Assembly (NCBI GenBank): GCA_018650795.1
Contig: JABIFG010000125.1
Coordinates: 1 to 37,331, forward strand
Length of the DNA stretch: 37,331 nt
Reading direction: 5' to 3'
Source of the DNA: Fidelibacterota bacterium
GTDB lineage: Bacteria; Fidelibacterota; UBA8477; JABMPR01
The notes beneath the pieces are model-generated. The model had not been told where the DNA came from. It searched no databases and saw nothing but the letters and a program-made list of their open reading frames with translations. The translations under genes were made by a program, and so were the position numbers. Of this stretch, positions 34,177-37,331 are shown one piece after another. The number at the start of each line of letters is the position of its first letter. Position 1 is the stretch's first letter.

Positions 34177-37100
34177 ATGATGAAAAAAATGATCACTCCT
34201 CCGTCTTCTCAGTCTCCCTTGTCTTGGCTGTTTCCAATATTTGTTTTGTGCCTTGTTCTCCCAAACTGGCTTGGTGCTGCTGAACCCAACATCCGTCCCT
34301 CTGCCAGTCTTGGCAAAGCTTCTGCCTTTGATCCGGTTCTGAATCGTGCCAGAGGATATATGAGCAAGGGGGAGCTGCAATTTGCAACCCATAACTATGG
34401 TACTTTCATTGCATTTGACGACAATAGCTCACCATCTGGCTTGTATAAAGGCTATCAGTATATTTCAGATGTTTCCTTTATTCTTGGTGTTCCTGGTAGA
34501 AATGCCGATGGAGAAATGACACCATGGGCCACGCGTCCACCTTATGTTCCTGGTCTGGAGAGTTATCGAACAGATACCCTGGTGTACTGGGGCTCAACGG
34601 TCTCTGAATCGTGGTTTGACCGCGTTCAGGATCAAAAACAGGTCGACTGGGAATCTGTTGAAAGCCATTATGGTTATCTCCATAGCGGCGATGTCCTGGC
34701 TGGCGAAATTTATGGTGGTATCTATACTGACAGCGGCGATCCCTACCCCTTGCTGGCATCCAGTGATATCCCAGATACTTGGCCCATGCGTATCAATGAC
34801 AATACCGGACTGGAAGAAAGGACCTGGCCTGGAGATTGGGCTGTAGCGACAGAAGGTCCGAATAAAGGACAGGAAATTGTTGGTCGACACGTCGGTGACC
34901 AGGATATTTACATCGAATTTGATGACAGGCTGGCTGTGCGCGATGAGGATATGACTCAGGGTTATTCAATGGGTATGCGTGTCACTGTAAATGCCCACTC
35001 CTATGGACGTTCCTATGCAGAAGATATTGCCTTTTTTACTGTAGAAGTTATCAATGAGTCCTATAAAGGTTTCCCAATGGACACCAATGGTGATGATGTT
35101 GCTGATTCCGTCTGGGTGCCCACTACGGCTTCAGATGGGACCGTCACCTACGAAATGATGGGTCGTAATTTCATCGGTAATGCTGGCGTGAACGGGTTTG
35201 ATTATGAAGGCGCCTATGGTGGTTTCTATTTTGATGTGGATTCGTATTCTCGTCTTGAAAACGGTCAGTATACAGGCCGTACCAATGATGATGATATGAT
35301 GGCTTTTGATACTACGTATGATATGGCCTATATCTGGGATTGGGATGACCGCAGTACATCTGCTACCAACCTGGCTTACTCCGCTTTGAAGCTACTGGAT
35401 ACACCTCTGGCTTCAGAGGACCTTGATATTAATGGAGATGGTTCCATTGATATACAACAAGGACAAGCATTGGGTCTCACAGACTGGCATTGGTTTGATT
35501 GGTATAAACGTCCCGGTGTCCTGAAGGATGAAAATGGTGGGTCGAGTTGCTCCGATGGCTATGCAGGAGCTGCAGGTTGCCCGGGTGCCCTTGACAAAGA
35601 GAACATCATGTTTGCCCTCATGGCTGGTGATACCTCTTATGTGGGACTTGAAAATCGAAATTATAAAGATTGGGAATGGCGCGGAATTGCCAACTCAACA
35701 CCCAATCCATTAAATAGCTCATATAATGACTGGTATTTCCATCCAAGTATCGATGGAACTCTCAATCCTCACTTTGATTCTTTGGAAGGATTGCTTGATG
35801 AAAGTAGTGAAGATGGGGAAGTGGGACTTGATTGTGTCTTCATCATGTCTGCGGGTCCCTTTGATCTGGCAGCAGGGGATACGACCTATTTTTCATTCGC
35901 AGTGATCATGGGTGATCCACCTTCCAACACTGAAACCTTTGATACACCTCCAGATCTGGCCAAGAATGCTGAGATGGCTCAGATCATGTATGATCTGAAG
36001 TATCAGGGATTTTCACCTCCAGATGCTCCCACGGTTTCTGCGGTAGCAGATGATGAAGAAATTACCTTGTACTGGGATTCCAAAGCTGAAAGTTCCAAAG
36101 ACATTGTGACTGGCATAGAAGATTTTGAAGGTTACAAAATATACAGATCTACTGATGGTGGTTCGACTTGGGGTAATCCACATACTGATGTTATCTATAA
36201 CACTGATGGTCAAGCTGTTGGCTGGATTCCTCTGGCGCAATTCGATTTAACGCTTGAAGAAGATGAAGACCTATATGGTATTGACTACTCAGGTCCAGAT
36301 CCTGTAGCTCCCTGGTTTAATCTGGGAGAAAATACAGGTCTCGAGCATCGTTATGTAGATCGTGATGTGCTCAATGGCGTGACCTACTCATACTCGGTTG
36401 TGGCCTATGATATTGGTATGGATACACTCCAGAATTCTTATACGAATCCTACAGGTGAATGGGATCCATTGGAGTCACTTGAAAATTTCAGGGGCAACAG
36501 CTCGTTCCTGCCACAATTTGTGAGTGTTACTCCAGATGCGCGCCCTTCCAACGCACCTGCATCATGGGGACTGGAATTAGCACCTTGGACAGTTGGTACT
36601 GGTGAGGTTGAAGTGATTCCTACTAATCCTGAAGAAGTGGAAGTAAATACTAATACGTACTTCATTACGATTAGTGCAGAGCCCGACTGCTATGCACCGA
36701 ATTGCAATAATCCCTATTATCATCTCAATCCAACCTACAGCGTTGTGGACAGTGCTTCTGGAGATACTATTCTCACTGATTGGGAAGTAGGAACCTCCAC
36801 CATGTTCTCGGAGGTCTGGGGTGGATTCCAATTCTACTTGGAGAATCAATCATTTCCATCAGTTGATACAGTGTATTGGCAGAATAAGGGCAGTGATGAA
36901 GCACCACAGTATAATATTCAAATGGGTACAACTACTGAAACGTATGCCTGTGATTACGAGATTCATTGGGACTGGGATAACCCCAACACCAATATGGTCG
37001 TCCCGCCATCTGCACAAATGCCCTTCAGGATATTCAATACGAGTTTTATAGAAGATTTGAATGATAATGGTGTTATTGATTCTGGTGAAGATATTAATAA

Positions 37101-37331
37101 TAATGGGATGCTAGATCCTTTTAGAGAAGTACAGATGGTAATTTTTGGTGCAGGTATACCTAACACTTCTCCAGACCCAGACTACCCATCATTCAGAGCA
37201 AATGAAAAAATATCCTTTATTGAGAAATATGTAAATGGATATGACTCTACAGCAGTTTTTACGCAGACATGGTTTATTAATATTGGCTATGATACGACAC
37301 GTACTTTCTCTGGCAATCCTACTATCAGGCA
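34177..37331 (+). CDS. Secreted partner protein C (3' end beyond the window)
   Basis: At least 1051 codons of an exported protein whose frame is still open at the window end. Two adjacent ATGs (34177, 34180) are possible starts; GGTG at 34171-34174 favours the second slightly. The signal region SWLFPIFVLCLVLPNWLGAA ends near residue 32. It is homologous by motif to partners A and B: an N-terminal region with YKGYQYISDVSFILG; GPFDLAAG at 560-567; an Fn3-like domain from about 614 (EITLYWDSKAE, then DFEGYKIYRS). Calcium-type loops DLNDNGVIDSGEDINNNGML (960-979) and DINGDG are present, as are Cys pairs (SSCSDGYAGAAGCPG; DCYAPNC) that could form disulfides. By analogy, a PNPY-type C-terminal domain and then a PorV-like gene should follow beyond the edge. 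Confidence 0.85.
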   Translation, partial: MMKKMITPPSSQSPLSWLFPIFVLCLVLPNWLGAAEPNIRPSASLGKASAFDPVLNRARGYMSKGELQFATHNYGTFIAFDDNSSPSGLYKGYQYISDVSFILGVPGRNADGEMTPWATRPPYVPGLESYRTDTLVYWGSTVSESWFDRVQDQKQVDWESVESHYGYLHSGDVLAGEIYGGIYTDSGDPYPLLASSDIPDTWPMRINDNTGLEERTWPGDWAVATEGPNKGQEIVGRHVGDQDIYIEFDDRLAVRDEDMTQGYSMGMRVTVNAHSYGRSYAEDIAFFTVEVINESYKGFPMDTNGDDVADSVWVPTTASDGTVTYEMMGRNFIGNAGVNGFDYEGAYGGFYFDVDSYSRLENGQYTGRTNDDDMMAFDTTYDMAYIWDWDDRSTSATNLAYSALKLLDTPLASEDLDINGDGSIDIQQGQALGLTDWHWFDWYKRPGVLKDENGGSSCSDGYAGAAGCPGALDKENIMFALMAGDTSYVGLENRNYKDWEWRGIANSTPNPLNSSYNDWYFHPSIDGTLNPHFDSLEGLLDESSEDGEVGLDCVFIMSAGPFDLAAGDTTYFSFAVIMGDPPSNTETFDTPPDLAKNAEMAQIMYDLKYQGFSPPDAPTVSAVADDEEITLYWDSKAESSKDIVTGIEDFEGYKIYRSTDGGSTWGNPHTDVIYNTDGQAVGWIPLAQFDLTLEEDEDLYGIDYSGPDPVAPWFNLGENTGLEHRYVDRDVLNGVTYSYSVVAYDIGMDTLQNSYTNPTGEWDPLESLENFRGNSSFLPQFVSVTPDARPSNAPASWGLELAPWTVGTGEVEVIPTNPEEVEVNTNTYFITISAEPDCYAPNCNNPYYHLNPTYSVVDSASGDTILTDWEVGTSTMFSEVWGGFQFYLENQSFPSVDTVYWQNKGSDEAPQYNIQMGTTTETYACDYEIHWDWDNPNTNMVVPPSAQMPFRIFNTSFIEDLNDNGVIDSGEDINNNGMLDPFREVQMVIFGAGIPNTSPDPDYPSFRANEKISFIEKYVNGYDSTAVFTQTWFINIGYDTTRTFSGNPTIR

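Noticed and set aside
34168..34392. Minus-strand open frames near 34.2-34.9 kb and others opposite large genes
   Set aside because: They lie opposite strongly coding receptor or partner genes, lack ribosome binding sites and have no recognisable domains; shadows.

Overview
The window is a 37.3 kb stretch with moderate G+C content in which every recognisable gene lies on the + strand, and almost every product is exported. It is dominated by outer-membrane TonB-dependent receptors with an N-terminal carboxypeptidase-regulatory-like domain, large secreted proteins ending in type IX secretion (T9SS) C-terminal sorting domains, PorV/PorQ-like outer-membrane proteins and lipoproteins. Repeated QNYPNPFNP-type sorting domains, receptors without SusD partners and many Asp/Asn-rich calcium-type loops suggest an FCB-group bacterium. 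Candidatus Neomarinimicrobiota (Marinimicrobia/SAR406) is my first guess, with Calditrichota- or Ignavibacteria-like lineages as alternatives. This is inferred from protein style only; there is no rRNA or other phylogenetic marker here.

Layout: (1) Cassette A, 8-7522: receptor, 1118-aa secreted partner, PorV-like protein, then a strong terminator. (2) A 561-bp gap with no convincing gene. (3) Cassette B, 8084-14719: receptor with calcium-type insertions, 791-aa partner, PorV-like protein. It continues without a visible terminator into a 1490-aa secreted protein with five Ig-like repeats and a catalytically dead metallopeptidase-like domain, a TPR lipoprotein, and a 1051-aa T9SS cargo, then a terminator at 23620. 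(4) A 272-bp gap carrying a 120-bp segment bounded by 18-nt inverted repeats. (5) Cluster D, 23864-28604: a smaller receptor, two paralogous transthyretin-fold lipoproteins, a small membrane protein not previously delimited, and spmA-spmB. (6) A lone Asp-box (sialidase-like fold) T9SS cargo, 28737-30701, followed by a double or nested terminator. (7) Cassette C, 30884 to the right edge: receptor plus a partner protein cut off by the window end.

The main observation is a recurring receptor + partner + PorV-like module, seen complete twice and a third time up to the window edge. The three partners are homologous by motif: a GPFD[FL] block, then an Fn3-like domain with [DE][FY][EQ]GY, and, in the two complete ones, a PNPY-type C-terminal domain. 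By analogy with T9SS, in which PorV shuttles CTD cargo, each module may pair an outer-membrane receptor with its own secreted surface protein and its own PorV-type shuttle. This is inference; the sequence shows only synteny and shared motifs. No tRNA, rRNA, CRISPR array, transposase or integrase was seen.
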